Of a stretch of 64,000 nt of DNA, positions 27,000 to 35,584 are shown in pieces (the stretch's first letter is position 1; each line of letters starts with the position of its first letter). The DNA lies in the NCBI RefSeq assembly GCF_014843845.1, contig NZ_JHQS01000023.1:1-64000 (forward strand). Reading direction: 5' to 3'. This stretch comes from Mesorhizobium amorphae (GTDB taxonomy: Bacteria > Pseudomonadota > Alphaproteobacteria > Rhizobiales > Rhizobiaceae). A model generated the notes under the pieces. It did no database searches, was not told the DNA's origin, and saw only the letters and a program-made list of their open reading frames with translations. The position numbers and the translations under genes are program-made.

Positions 27000-27190
27000 C
27001 CATCAGGCAGATTCTGCTGAACTCCAGCATGGCGGCCTACGGACGGCGCATCTCGTACCACCATCGCCCGGCCATATGCGGTACCTTGAGCAGACATACG
27101 CGCGAACAGACCCCCGGCAGCGCCCTCATCAACTCAAGGCCAGTTTCGCTGACCTCGTGAATGAGGCGTCCGTCGGCAGATCTCGACCAG
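27000..27190 (+). pseudogene. Scrambled fragments of a class I fumarase gene
   Basis: Short segments match the N-terminal part of the fumarase homologue at 20609 but in permuted order. First comes IRQILLNSSMAAYGRR, then ISYHHRP and a TREQTPG piece that in the intact gene lies earlier, then ASFADLVNEASVG. No continuous frame joins them. The piece sits directly before the lrp-end fragment, so it is the remains of a second fumarase-lrp-aminotransferase locus. Confidence 0.65.
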
Positions 27191-27192
27191 CC

Positions 27193-27448
27193 TTCTCGTG
27201 ACCAAACCTGTGAAATCCAACACTAAGGCGACGGTGAACGCCGAAGCGCTGGTTTCCACGGCGTTTGATGCCAATTCCGCGAATTCGTCGGCTAAAGACG
27301 TGCATTCCCGCGAAACTCGAGAGGCGTTTGCGGTATGCTAATTGCTAAAGAGGCGGCCGGGCCGAGTGCCCTCCGCCAATCCATCGCGAGGAGGGGGACC
27401 ATGCGCCTGAGCAATCTGGGAACCGAGCAACTCCGGGAGAAGGATCGA
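27193..27448 (+). repeat. Right copy of the duplicated lrp-end/aminotransferase-start segment
   Basis: It begins with the last codons of an lrp-like gene (LLVTKPVKSN), continues through the shared non-coding block with GACGTGCATTCCCGCGAAA, and runs into the start of the intact aminotransferase. It is the partner of 23081-23336. The two copies bracket the ubiquitin-like operon and the relics behind it. Confidence 0.8.
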
Positions 27449-28807
27449 GGCTTCGTGTTTCATCCGTCTACGCATCTGGCCAAGCACAGCCGAGGCGAGA
27501 CGCCAAACCGGATTATGGCCGGTGCGGAAGGCGTCTATATCTGGGATACCGAAGGCCGAAAGAGCCTTGACGGTTTCGGCGGGCTCTACTGCGTCAATAT
27601 GGGATATGGCTGCACAGAAATTGCCGAGGCCATTGCCAGGCAGGCGCACGAATTGCCGTTCGCCCATGTCTATGCAAGTCAAGGTACAGAACCAGTCGCC
27701 CTCTTGGCAGAGGCAGTCGTCGAATATTTTGGTCAGAACATGCGAAGGGTCTTTTTCGGCCTCTCCGGTTCCGACGCCAACGAAACCAATATCAAGCTGG
27801 TCTGGTACTACAACAACATTCTAGGCCGCCCTGAAAAGAAGAAGATCATCTCGCGAAATCGCGGCTATCACGGGTCCGGGCTGGTCACCGGGAGCCTGAC
27901 GGGCCTTGCCTTCTTCCACAATTTCTTCGACCTGCCGCTGGATTTGGTGCGCCATACCACGACGCCGCACCACTATCGCCAGGCGCATGACGGCGAAAGT
28001 GAGCAAGTGTTCTCGAAACGCTGCGCGGATGAACTTGAAGCCCTTATCCTCGCTGAAGGCCCCGAGACCGTTGCAGCTTTTATCGGAGAGCCGGTGCTCG
28101 GGACAGGCGGTATCGTTCCGCCTCCAAAAGGATATTGGACCGCTATCCAAGGGGTGCTCGACAAGTACGATATTCTTCTCATCGCCGACGAAGTGGTCTG
28201 CGGGTTTGGACGAACCGGTGAGAAATTCGGTTCCCACCTCTATGGCATGCGTCCAGATTTCGTGACCATCGCAAAGGGCTTGAGTTCCGCCTACCTACCC
28301 ATCTCCGGGTCAATCATTGGCGACCGCGTCTGGTCGGTCTTGGAACAAGGAACGGAGAAGCACGGCGCCCTCGGCCACGGCTGGACATATTCGGGTCACA
28401 CACTTTGCGCTGCGGCAGCGCTCGCCAATATTCGACTCCTAAAAGAAAAAAATATCTTGGAGCATGTCCGCGATGTCGGACCGTATTGGCAAACCCGCAT
28501 GAATGCCGAGCTGGCGGGACATCCCATCGTCGGCGAAGTTCGTGGCGTCGGAATCCTCTCCGCCGTAGAGCTGATGCGGGATCCAAAACAAAGGATACCG
28601 TTTGAAACCGACATTCAGGTCGGCGTTCGCGTCGCCGCTGCTCTGTTCGAGGACGGTGTCATCGGCCGCGCCATGCCGCACGGCGATATCCTCGGGTTTG
28701 CCCCGCCTTTGATCATCACCCGGAAGGAGGTCGACATAATCGTCGACGCAACGGCGAAATCAGTCGATACGACCTACCGCGCGCTTAAGGCCGAGGGCGC
28801 GGTATGA
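27401..28807 (+). CDS. Class III PLP-dependent aminotransferase (omega-amino acid/polyamine type)
   Basis: A 468-residue aminotransferase. The N-terminal FHPSTHLAKH and GVYIWDTEGRKSLDGFGGLYCVNMGYG are typical of omega-amino-acid:pyruvate aminotransferases. FFGLSGSDANETNIKL, RGYHGSG, the aspartate in LLIADEVVCGFGRTG, and the PLP lysine in TIAKGLSSAYLP are all present. The enzyme transfers an amino group from an omega-amino acid, diamine or aromatic amine to pyruvate or another keto acid in the cytoplasm. The start at 27401 is preceded by AGGAGGGGG and gives the usual length; a frame from 27335 is not needed. It was probably once adjacent to and controlled by an Lrp regulator (see 22640). Confidence 0.94.
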   Translation: MRLSNLGTEQLREKDRGFVFHPSTHLAKHSRGETPNRIMAGAEGVYIWDTEGRKSLDGFGGLYCVNMGYGCTEIAEAIARQAHELPFAHVYASQGTEPVALLAEAVVEYFGQNMRRVFFGLSGSDANETNIKLVWYYNNILGRPEKKKIISRNRGYHGSGLVTGSLTGLAFFHNFFDLPLDLVRHTTTPHHYRQAHDGESEQVFSKRCADELEALILAEGPETVAAFIGEPVLGTGGIVPPPKGYWTAIQGVLDKYDILLIADEVVCGFGRTGEKFGSHLYGMRPDFVTIAKGLSSAYLPISGSIIGDRVWSVLEQGTEKHGALGHGWTYSGHTLCAAAALANIRLLKEKNILEHVRDVGPYWQTRMNAELAGHPIVGEVRGVGILSAVELMRDPKQRIPFETDIQVGVRVAAALFEDGVIGRAMPHGDILGFAPPLIITRKEVDIIVDATAKSVDTTYRALKAEGAV

Positions 28808-29469
28808 ACTTGCGAGCGCCGACGAGAGCGAGGCCCGAGTTCGACGACAGGCCGATAACCAATGTGGTGGTCCCCAGCGATGAAGAACTCTCCCTGGAAC
28901 CAGACGCTTTGACGTCTGGCTGTCGTTAGGTCGTCCATTGGTGACGGTGGGTTTGACAGCGCCTTGTCGTGTGAGCCGGCCGAAACTGCTGAATTTCAAG
29001 CCGTCTGATCTCGAGCATGCTTCGGATTACTTTGATCGCAAGCGGTAACCAAATCAGTTCTGCCGCCGCTGTCCTGTTGCCCAACGACCAGGGCGTTTGT
29101 GCGGCGCACCCTGCCGGTGTACCTCCCTACCGGCAGGGTGCCATTTTGACCCGCTGAATCAGGGTGATTGTAGCGCGTCAGCAATCGAGAGTTTGAGAAG
29201 GAGGTCATCTGCATATCCCGATGGCACATCGAGCTTCGACATTTCTATTACGCATGCCAACCGCCCACCATCGCAACTCTCGACGCGCAGCTGACGACAG
29301 CCGGCGTGGAGGTCGCACACATCTCCCTTCACATGATCGAATGTCGGGGGAGCAATCATCGCGGTGAATTTCTCCAGCGTCGAATATCGGGGGGGCGAAT
29401 CTCCTCGCCATCTTAGCTGGCCAGAAGCAAGAATGTACCTAGGTTAATTGGAAACAGCTGCAGGAGAAA
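28808..29469. other. Intergenic region between aminotransferase and luxR
   Basis: About 660 bases with no recognisable gene. It holds a short hairpin (CCAGACG/CGTCTGG, 28900-28919), the strong hairpin at 29106-29141 listed separately, and the luxR promoter region. I did not find a convincing lux-box palindrome. Confidence 0.4.
29106..29141. terminator. Strong hairpin (13-base perfect inverted repeat), terminator or protein-binding site
   Basis: GCACCCTGCCGGT and its exact reverse complement ACCGGCAGGGTGC are separated by ten bases, followed by CCATTTTG. The stem is GC-rich with a short T run, so a factor-independent terminator reading rightwards is plausible. It lies 300 bases after the aminotransferase, so it could equally be a remnant of a mobile-element end. 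Confidence 0.45.
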
Positions 29470-30195
29470 ATGCAGATCGTCTTCGAAACTTTGGTGGAAC
29501 AGTTGTCTTTGAGCGTTGATGAAGTCGATTTCCATAACGCACTGGCCAACGCTGCCGGCGCCTTCGACATTCGCGCATTCGCTTATCTATCTCTGGTGTC
29601 GGATAGCGTCACAAAACCCAGGCTGATATCGAATTATCATTCTGGCTGGACGTCGCACTACTTGCGCCACCAATATGAAAAGATCGACCCGGTCATAGGA
29701 TGGGCAAGGTGCAGCGGATGTCCCTTTCAGTGGGGACCGGGTTTCGGCCATGCCGGCATTTCAACGCGACAGCAACAGCTTTTCGATGAGGCTGCCGAAT
29801 TCGGTATCTGCTGCGGACTGACGATTCCACTTGTCGATCGCCGCGGCGGAGTTGCTGCGATGACCTTCGCGGCAGACAGGCCCGATCCGACCTTCCTGCG
29901 CATCGCTGAGCGATATGAACAGGCGCTCGAGATTATGGCCATGTGCTTTCACATTGCCGTTCGCCGCAAGTTTTCGGGTGACCTGGCAGTGGACGGTGTT
30001 TCGCTCACGCCCCGTGAGTACGAGTGCCTGGAATGGACGGCGCAGGGCAAGTCCGCCTGGGAGATCGGCTGCATCTTGGGGATCAAGGAGCGCACGGCCG
30101 TCTTCCATCTAGACAATGCCAAGAAGAAGCTCGGCGTGCGCACCAAAAATCAGGCAGTGACGCTGCTGGCCTCCTCACGATCTTCAATTCTCTGA
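29470..30195 (+). CDS. LuxR-family quorum-sensing regulator (TraR-like)
   Basis: A 241-residue regulator. The N-terminal autoinducer-binding domain keeps the usual residues: Trp and Tyr in GWTSHYLRHQYEKIDPV, with the Asp-Pro pair, and Trp in PFQWG. The C-terminal GerE-type helix-turn-helix reads LTPREYECLEWTAQGKSAWEIG followed by TAVFHLDNAKKKLGV. Length and layout fit TraR-like proteins. It lies directly upstream of an acyl-homoserine-lactone synthase gene and beside mobile-element backbone genes, so it probably controlled transfer of the element. Its partner synthase is frameshifted here. Confidence 0.94.
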   Translation: MQIVFETLVEQLSLSVDEVDFHNALANAAGAFDIRAFAYLSLVSDSVTKPRLISNYHSGWTSHYLRHQYEKIDPVIGWARCSGCPFQWGPGFGHAGISTRQQQLFDEAAEFGICCGLTIPLVDRRGGVAAMTFAADRPDPTFLRIAERYEQALEIMAMCFHIAVRRKFSGDLAVDGVSLTPREYECLEWTAQGKSAWEIGCILGIKERTAVFHLDNAKKKLGVRTKNQAVTLLASSRSSIL

Positions 30196-30287
30196 GAACT
30201 GAATCCCTCTTTGTGTGCATGCGCACAGGTGGTCGCGACGTGAAGGTTCGCCTCCAATGGCAGGGTCATACCTGCGAGGAGACCATC

Positions 30288-30927
30288 ATGATTGAGCTTA
30301 TTGCGCCCGGCTGGTACGGCGCCTTTGCCGACGAACTTCACGAAATTATCGCGTTGCACGAAATGTCACCGCCTGCGCTACCGCGTCTTCAAGGCGGGGC
30401 TCGACTGGAACGTGCGCACGATCGGCGGCTTCGAGATCGATTCATTCGATTCCCTGAGACTGCCCTATCTTTTGTTGCGCGATTCCGCCGGTCGCGTCGG
30501 GGGCGGCGTTCGCCTTCTCCCCTCGACAGGGCCGACGATGACGCGAGATATCTTTTCAAGGCTGTTAGAAGGGAGGTCGGCACCCGAGGAACCGAGTTTC
30601 TGGGAAAGCAGCCGTTTCGCCCTTGATCTTCCATCGTCTGCGCCGAGGGGGAATGGGAGCATTGCTGTCGGCACCTATGAATTGCTCGCTGGCATGATCG
30701 AGTTCGGTCTGTCGCGGCGGCTCCGCCATATCGTCACGGTTGCGGATTCGCGCATGGAGCGAATCCTGCGTCGCGCCGGATGGCCGCTGGCCCGGATCGG
30801 TCCACCCCAGGCAATCGGCACCACCCGCACCGTTGCCGACCTTTCAGATGTCTCCTACGAGAGCCTTGCTGCGATCCTTCACAATGGCCTCGGCGGTCCC
30901 GTGCTGTGGGCGCCTGTGCTCGGCTGA
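30288..30927 (+). pseudogene. Acyl-homoserine-lactone synthase (LuxI/TraI family), frameshifted near the N-terminus
   Basis: Translation from ATG 30288, which has a GAGGAG site, gives the typical MIELIAPGWYGAFADELHE start, but an extra T near 30365 (GAAATGTCACC) shifts the frame. The rest, in the next frame, is an intact LuxI-type body: RLRYRVF with the conserved Arg and Phe, LDWNV with Trp, EIDSFDS with the two Asp, RLLPSTGP, and FWESSRF with the catalytic Glu and Arg. A start at 30292 in that frame gives an N-terminus that does not resemble the family. Total length about 210 residues matches. Either synthase function is lost or the extra base is a sequencing error. Confidence 0.85.
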
Positions 30928-30928
30928 C

Positions 30929-31727
30929 ATGGTTTTGATAGGCAACGGCGCCCACTGGCCGGACTGGCAGGATGAGAAATCCTATCGCTACACGCGCCAC
31001 CTGACCCGACGCGGCTGGGCCTGGGAGTTTCTGCGGCGCAATCCGGCCCTTTTAGCGCGATCTGACACGCGCCCTTGAGCAGGCCGAATATGTAGAAAGG
31101 CACTTCGAGGTAAAAGTGGTGAAATCGCCGCTCGATCTGATGCGGTGGGGACTCCTGTTTCGCAAGCTCCGTTGAGCGTGATGCGGCTATGTTCTGGTGC
31201 CCCCCAATGCCCGTATGTCCTGCCGGTCATTGCGCAAGAGGCATTGCCGCCGGAAAGACTTTCGTTTGATCTCGCTGCATTGCCATGTTGGGCAGCAGTC
31301 CTGATGACGGCTGACGGTCGGCAGCACGTCGTGCTGCGAAATGCTCGCCGGAATTTACAGCTCGTCGTGGAGGGCGCGGACGTCTTGCGCCCCGTTCGGC
31401 TTTCCGTCGACGCGATCTGGCCCGCCGATCGGATGAGGCAGCAGTTGAATGCGTTCGAATGCCTCAATGGTCTTCAAACGACTGGACAACTTCCCGACAG
31501 GCTGTTTCCGCCCGAAGCGCGGCAGCCGCCTGCGCTTTGTCCTCCAGGCGCTCGACGGCTCGCTCGGCGGTGCATCGCGTCGTGAAATCGCGGCGGCCCT
31601 GTTGGGCCAGCATCGCGTCCATGCCAATTGGACGGATCCTCGCAACCACCTTCGCGATCGCGTCCGCCGTACCGTCCGGCGCGGTCACATCCTCATGGAT
31701 CGTGGATATCGAGACTTCCTCGCCTAG
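30929..31727 (+). pseudogene. DUF6499-DUF2285 gene, frameshifted
   Basis: The first segment (HWPDWQDEKSYRYTRHLTRRGWAWEFLRRNP) is a DUF6499-type domain. After a frame change the middle part carries YVERHFEVKVVKSPLDL and the LPPERLSFDLAALP segment. After another change the end is DUF2285: RLRFVLQALDGSLGGASRREIAAALLG, then HLRDRVRRTVRRGHILMDRGYRDFL. Such proteins are commonly found with XRE regulators and replication or transfer genes on rhizobial plasmids and integrative elements. The function is not established. At least two frameshifts make it non-functional as given. Confidence 0.75.
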
Positions 31728-31754
31728 TGATTGGAAAGGCTCAGCTGGGGTCCG

Positions 31755-32006
31755 TCAGCGCGTAAACAGTTCCTTGTATCCGGTCGTAACCATCCAATTC
31801 GCCCGATCGAGATGGCTGCGAACCGCCTTTCGGGCGCGGTCAGGTTCTCGCACAGGATCGATGCCGAGGACCAGCTGCGCCATTTCGTCTTCGCTGGCAT
31901 CGTCGGCGGACGCGTCCAGGAGCCTCATGTAGATCGTGAAATGCTCGTTGTCGTAAGCGGTCAGGCTGTCCGACCACGGGACTTCGTCGGAAATCGATAA
32001 GGCCAT
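31755..32006 (-). CDS. Small DUF2285-like protein
   Basis: About 83 residues from ATG 32006 (a TTG at 32021 is also possible). The sequence has FTIYMRLLDASADDASEDEMAQLV, GIDPVREPDRARKAVRSHL, and RANWMVTTGYKEL. This resembles the DUF2285 fold pattern of a small helical protein (REIA-like helix, then RA-W-M-GY motif). It is transcribed away from the XRE gene, and the shared intergenic region carries a perfect palindrome, so the XRE protein probably regulates it. In rhizobial mobile elements these small proteins accompany excision or transfer control. Specific function is unknown. Confidence 0.7.
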   Translation of the reverse strand: MALSISDEVPWSDSLTAYDNEHFTIYMRLLDASADDASEDEMAQLVLGIDPVREPDRARKAVRSHLDRANWMVTTGYKELFTR

Positions 32007-32105
32007 GTCTATGCTCGTCAATGTTAATCCAGATTAGCTCTTGCCCACCGCAGCGACTCAACGAGGGCGGCTCATTGCGGATAGCCGCCGTTTGAGCTCG
32101 ACAAC

Positions 32106-32132
32106 CAGATAACCAGTTTTTCTGGTTATCTG
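32106..32132. promoter_or_regulatory. Perfect palindrome between divergent genes, probable XRE operator
   Basis: CAGATAACCAG and CTGGTTATCTG form an 11-base perfect inverted repeat separated by five T residues. It lies 48 bases upstream of the XRE gene start and 100 bases upstream of the divergent DUF2285-like gene. Small XRE repressors often bind such sites and repress both directions. A stem-loop in RNA is the alternative. Confidence 0.6.
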
Positions 32133-32179
32133 AATTTCGATTTAATTCGTCTGCCGGTTTCGTCAAGGGCCCGGCAGGC

Positions 32180-32437
32180 ATGCAAAAGACACTCCGATCG
32201 CCGAGGCATGTACGCCTTGTTCAATTGATCATCGATGAGCGGAAGGCATCCGGCCTCAGTCAAGCGGACCTTGCGAAGGCTATCAGCCGATATCAGTCAG
32301 TCGTTGCGGCCATTGAATCGGGAGGTCGGCGTGTCGACGTTGTCGAATTCCTCGACCTCGCCGAGACGATCGGGTTCGATCCGCATGAGATGCTGCGTAA
32401 GGTAGCAAAGATTTCCCGCACTGGATCTGACAACTGA
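32180..32437 (+). CDS. XRE-family helix-turn-helix regulator
   Basis: An 85-residue protein that is almost entirely an XRE/Cro helix-turn-helix: LVQLIIDERKASGLSQADLAK, then SRYQSVVAAIESGGRRVDVVEFLDLAETIGFDP. The second and third helices (LSQADLAK, SVVAAIE) fit the lambda-repressor-like fold. It is divergent from the DUF2285-like gene, with the palindrome at 32106-32132 between them. It is followed by a repC relic. It probably controls mobile-element genes. Confidence 0.9.
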   Translation: MQKTLRSPRHVRLVQLIIDERKASGLSQADLAKAISRYQSVVAAIESGGRRVDVVEFLDLAETIGFDPHEMLRKVAKISRTGSDN

Positions 32438-32639
32438 CGCTCCCTGCAGCGCTGGATGCACTTGGCGGTGGCTAACGAAACCAAGGCCTCGTAGCACTGG
32501 TCGCCTCGGCTCTCGCTACGCGGCCCACCGACGACGAACCGCCCCGTTGGGTTGACCAGGAATTTGATCGATTTTGTGGGTCGGCAAGACCGGCTCTATG
32601 ATCTCCTCAATGCCGCCTTGCCGGATTGTCCCAGGCGAG

Positions 32640-33500
32640 ACTTCTCGGCATGCTGCGTCGCCAGCGGGACAGCCCGAACGGGAAGCGTTACGCGCGCAAG
32701 GGCATAGGAGGGGGTATCGAGGAGGCATTTGGGTTCTCGGTAGCCCCGCTGCTGGCCCGTGCTTATGAGTTCGAGGCAGTCGCCGAGCGTGTCCGCTCGA
32801 TAGCAGGGCGCTCAGGCTTACGCGGGAACGCATCACATTGCACCGCCGGGACATCCAAAAGTTGATCGAGCCGTCTCTCGAGGAAGATGTCCCAGGCGAC
32901 TGGGGTGGCCCTCTGGAGGCGATTCCGCATCATTGTGGAGGCGATCCCGCGCCGAGCATGCATGGCCGAACTCGCGCCGATCGTGACTGATCTGGCCGCA
33001 CTGCGCGACGAAGTGGACAAACTGCTGGAATTCACATCAAATCCAGGAATTCAAGCCGCAATAACGAACGGCAGCAATCTAATTCAAATACCGGCTCTAT
33101 TTTTGAATTTGAACCTGCCTTGGAAGAAAGCGGGGCGCCGAGCGAGCAAAGCACCAGGACCGCAGGGCCGCCGAAAACCTATCCGCTTGGGCTTGTGCTG
33201 AAGGCCTGCCCTGAAATTGCGGATTACGCCGTGGATGGAATCGGCAACTGGCGCGATTTCATCGCGACAGCGGTCCAGGTGTGCGGTTATCTCGGCGTGT
33301 CACATTCCGCGTACGGATGCCTGCCATCTGGTGGGGCAGGAAACCACGGCAATCATGATCGCCTGCATTCTCCAGCGGGCGCGCCACATCAATTCGGCTG
33401 GTGGCTACCTGCGCGTGCTCACCGACAAGGCCAGGGCAGGGGAGTCTTCGGTCGGGCCGATGCTGATGGCCGCCTTGAAGGCCAACGGGTCGACGTGAAG
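32640..33500 (+). pseudogene. repC: Replication initiation protein RepC, decayed
   Basis: Segments spread over several frames reconstruct the RepC protein of repABC plasmids. They are RRQRDSPNGKRYARKGIGG with IEEAFGFSVAPLLARAYEFE, then ITLHRRDIQKLIEPSLEEDVPGDW, LAALRDEVDKLLEF, YPLGLVLKACPEIADYA with GNWRDFIATA and LGVSHSAY, and finally IACILQRARHINSAGGYLR with DKARAG and VGPMLMAALKANG. At least four frame changes and the missing N-terminal third show it is dead. The 3' end abuts an ISL3 relic. It indicates that the region derives from a repABC-type plasmid. Confidence 0.8.
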
Positions 33501-33502
33501 GA

Positions 33503-34080
33503 TCATGGGACATACCTCCTCAAAGAGAACGCGTCGGCCTCTATGCCTATCAGACGTAGCCGTCCCGCGCGGGCTTTGGGATGCACGTCCAGGCCTTCGG
33601 TGCTTCCCGATTGATCGCTCACGCCATACTGCTTCAAAACGAACTTTCCAGCTTCACGAACAAGGCGGTGCTGTCGCTCCACGACATTCTGCAACGCATC
33701 GGAGAGTTTCGTCAGAGGTGCCAGCGGTTCGGCCACCTGCCGGGCTGCGGGTGCTCCCTCTCGCGCACCGCGCGCATAGGCTCCGGCTCGATCCCGCGCA
33801 ATGACTTCGACACCGGGTGAGCCGCCAGCCATCCGGAGAGCGTTCCCATCTCACGGTCAGGCAGCAGATCAACGACGTTGTTGGTTTCGAGATCGACCAA
33901 AATAGTCCCGTATCGCTGACCACGCCGCCATGCCCAGTCGTCAACGCCGAGGATGCGTGGCGCCTGGTTCGCATGATACGCGAGATACGCGAGATACGCC
34001 TTCTATCCGAATTCCTCCTCGAACGAGCAGTTTGCCAGTGGTCGCCGCCTGACCAGCAGCTCGCCTATGGTCCTTCCTAA
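33503..34080 (-). pseudogene. ISL3-family transposase relic
   Basis: On the minus strand, pieces in two frames give ILGVDDWAWRRGQRYG, LVDLETNNVVDLLPDREMGTLSGWLAAHP, GVEVIARDRAGAYARGAREGAP, and LSDALQNVVERQHR. This is the DDE core of ISL3-family transposases. The N-terminal zinc-finger part and the C-terminal half are missing or unreadable. It was probably inserted at the 3' end of the repC relic. Confidence 0.75.
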
Positions 34081-34247
34081 TTCAGCCGTTGCAACAACAC
34101 CTTCAACGAAGTTCACAGAAGCTTTACGCCGCAAATCGCCGACAATGGTACGTTGACCACAAGGTCTGAGGTCACGCGCGGCTAGAAAAGCTAAAGCCGA
34201 TTTACCCTCGGATCGCTGCACAGCACGCAACGGAGGGTCAACAGCCA

Positions 34248-35537
34248 ATGGCAAGAAGAGCGCTCATCCTGGTTGAAGGCGATCCAAGGGGTAATGGTCT
34301 GCTATACGTCAAAGCGGCCCAGCGTTTTGGTCTGCATCCAATTACCCTGTCGGCCGATCCAGCCCGGTACGACTATCCTGCGGCGGAAAGGATTGAGGCA
34401 ATCCGTGTCGACACAGACAATCTCGATGCGCTGATCCACGAATGTTCCCGGCTGCGTGCGACGTATGACATTGCTGGCATTACGTCCGCCTGGGAGCCGG
34501 TCTATGCGACAGTTGGCAAGCTTTGCCGATATTTCGATCTGCCGGGACCGAACCCCGCATCCATTGAACGATGCTACGACAAATTCGCTCAACGTCAGCT
34601 CCTTGCGGAGGCCGGCGTTCCAATACCGGCTTATCGCGTGGCAGCAAATGCGGCGGAGGTAGAAAGCGCTGCCGCGGAGATCGGTCTGCCGGTGATTCTT
34701 AAGCCAGCCGTAGGCAGCGGCAGCCGCGGAGTCCGATTGTGCCGCAACGCCGATGAGGTGGCCGAACATACGATCTATCTGCTAGGCGGGAAGCACATAT
34801 GGCGGTCTTCGCCGAGGATACTCGTCGAAGAATTCGCACAAGGCCCCCTTTATTACGCCGAGATCATGGGAAATGAGGTGATTGGGATTGGTGTCGCCGA
34901 CTTTGGACCCCCACCGCATTTCGTCTCTCGAGAGTGCAGCTTTCCGGCCCTGCTGACTGATGACGAGCAGGAGCGCATCGCCGATGTTTCGCTGGGCTGT
35001 TTGCGCGCTCTCGGCCTTGGCTGGGGCCCAACCTGCATAGAATTCCGGTGGACGAAGCTTGGCCCAGTCGTCATTGAAGTCAATCCGCGTCTTGATGGCG
35101 CGCCCGGTCCTCAACTGGTTCAGCTGACTTACGGGCTCGATCTCGTCACCGAGCACATCAAGCTTGTCATCGGCGACGAATGGAATTTGCGCAAAAGGTA
35201 TTCGCACTCTGCGGCCGCGAGGATCCTAGTTCTTGATCGCGATGGCACCCTCGATTGGATCGAGGGCGACAGTCAGGCTGCTGCTGTACCAGGGGTCGTT
35301 GAGGTCAAATTCTATGTTGAACCCAAGACGCCGGTCGTCAGGAAAGGCGATATCCGAGACTGCATCGGACATGTCATCGCCGCTTCACCCAGCTTGGCTG
35401 AGACCGAGGCGATACTTCAGCGTGCCGTCGACCTGATCGATTGGTCGATCACACCATTTCCGAACGTTGGCGAACAGGAACAACATGCGGCCCCTTGCGT
35501 CGCCGCACCAGCGCAGGTGGCGCCAGGTAAGAGATGA
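34248..35537 (+). CDS. ATP-grasp domain protein (carboxylate-amine ligase type)
   Basis: A 429-residue ATP-grasp enzyme. An N-terminal pre-ATP-grasp part begins RRALILVEGDPRGNG. The ATP-binding core has FAQRQLLAEAGVPIP, then GLPVILKPAVGSGSRGV with the lysine and glycine-rich loop, ILVEEFAQG, and the metal-binding PVVIEVNPRLDGAPG. These proteins couple a carboxylate to an amine, thiol or similar through an acyl-phosphate. Members of this subgroup often make dipeptides or modify amino acids. Substrates are unknown. It stands alone between mobile-element relics, with a truncated inverted relative at 26583-26840, suggesting it travels within this replicon. Confidence 0.9.
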   Translation: MARRALILVEGDPRGNGLLYVKAAQRFGLHPITLSADPARYDYPAAERIEAIRVDTDNLDALIHECSRLRATYDIAGITSAWEPVYATVGKLCRYFDLPGPNPASIERCYDKFAQRQLLAEAGVPIPAYRVAANAAEVESAAAEIGLPVILKPAVGSGSRGVRLCRNADEVAEHTIYLLGGKHIWRSSPRILVEEFAQGPLYYAEIMGNEVIGIGVADFGPPPHFVSRECSFPALLTDDEQERIADVSLGCLRALGLGWGPTCIEFRWTKLGPVVIEVNPRLDGAPGPQLVQLTYGLDLVTEHIKLVIGDEWNLRKRYSHSAAARILVLDRDGTLDWIEGDSQAAAVPGVVEVKFYVEPKTPVVRKGDIRDCIGHVIAASPSLAETEAILQRAVDLIDWSITPFPNVGEQEQHAAPCVAAPAQVAPGKR

Positions 35538-35584
35538 TCGTCGCCAAACATATGGTGCAATTGAGGGCACGACAAAGATGCAGG

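Noticed and set aside
30024..30626. 200-codon plus-strand frame across luxR and luxI
   Set aside because: Its first part is the out-of-frame shadow of luxR and only 30 codons from 30288 are the true start of luxI. It is therefore explained by the luxI frameshift.
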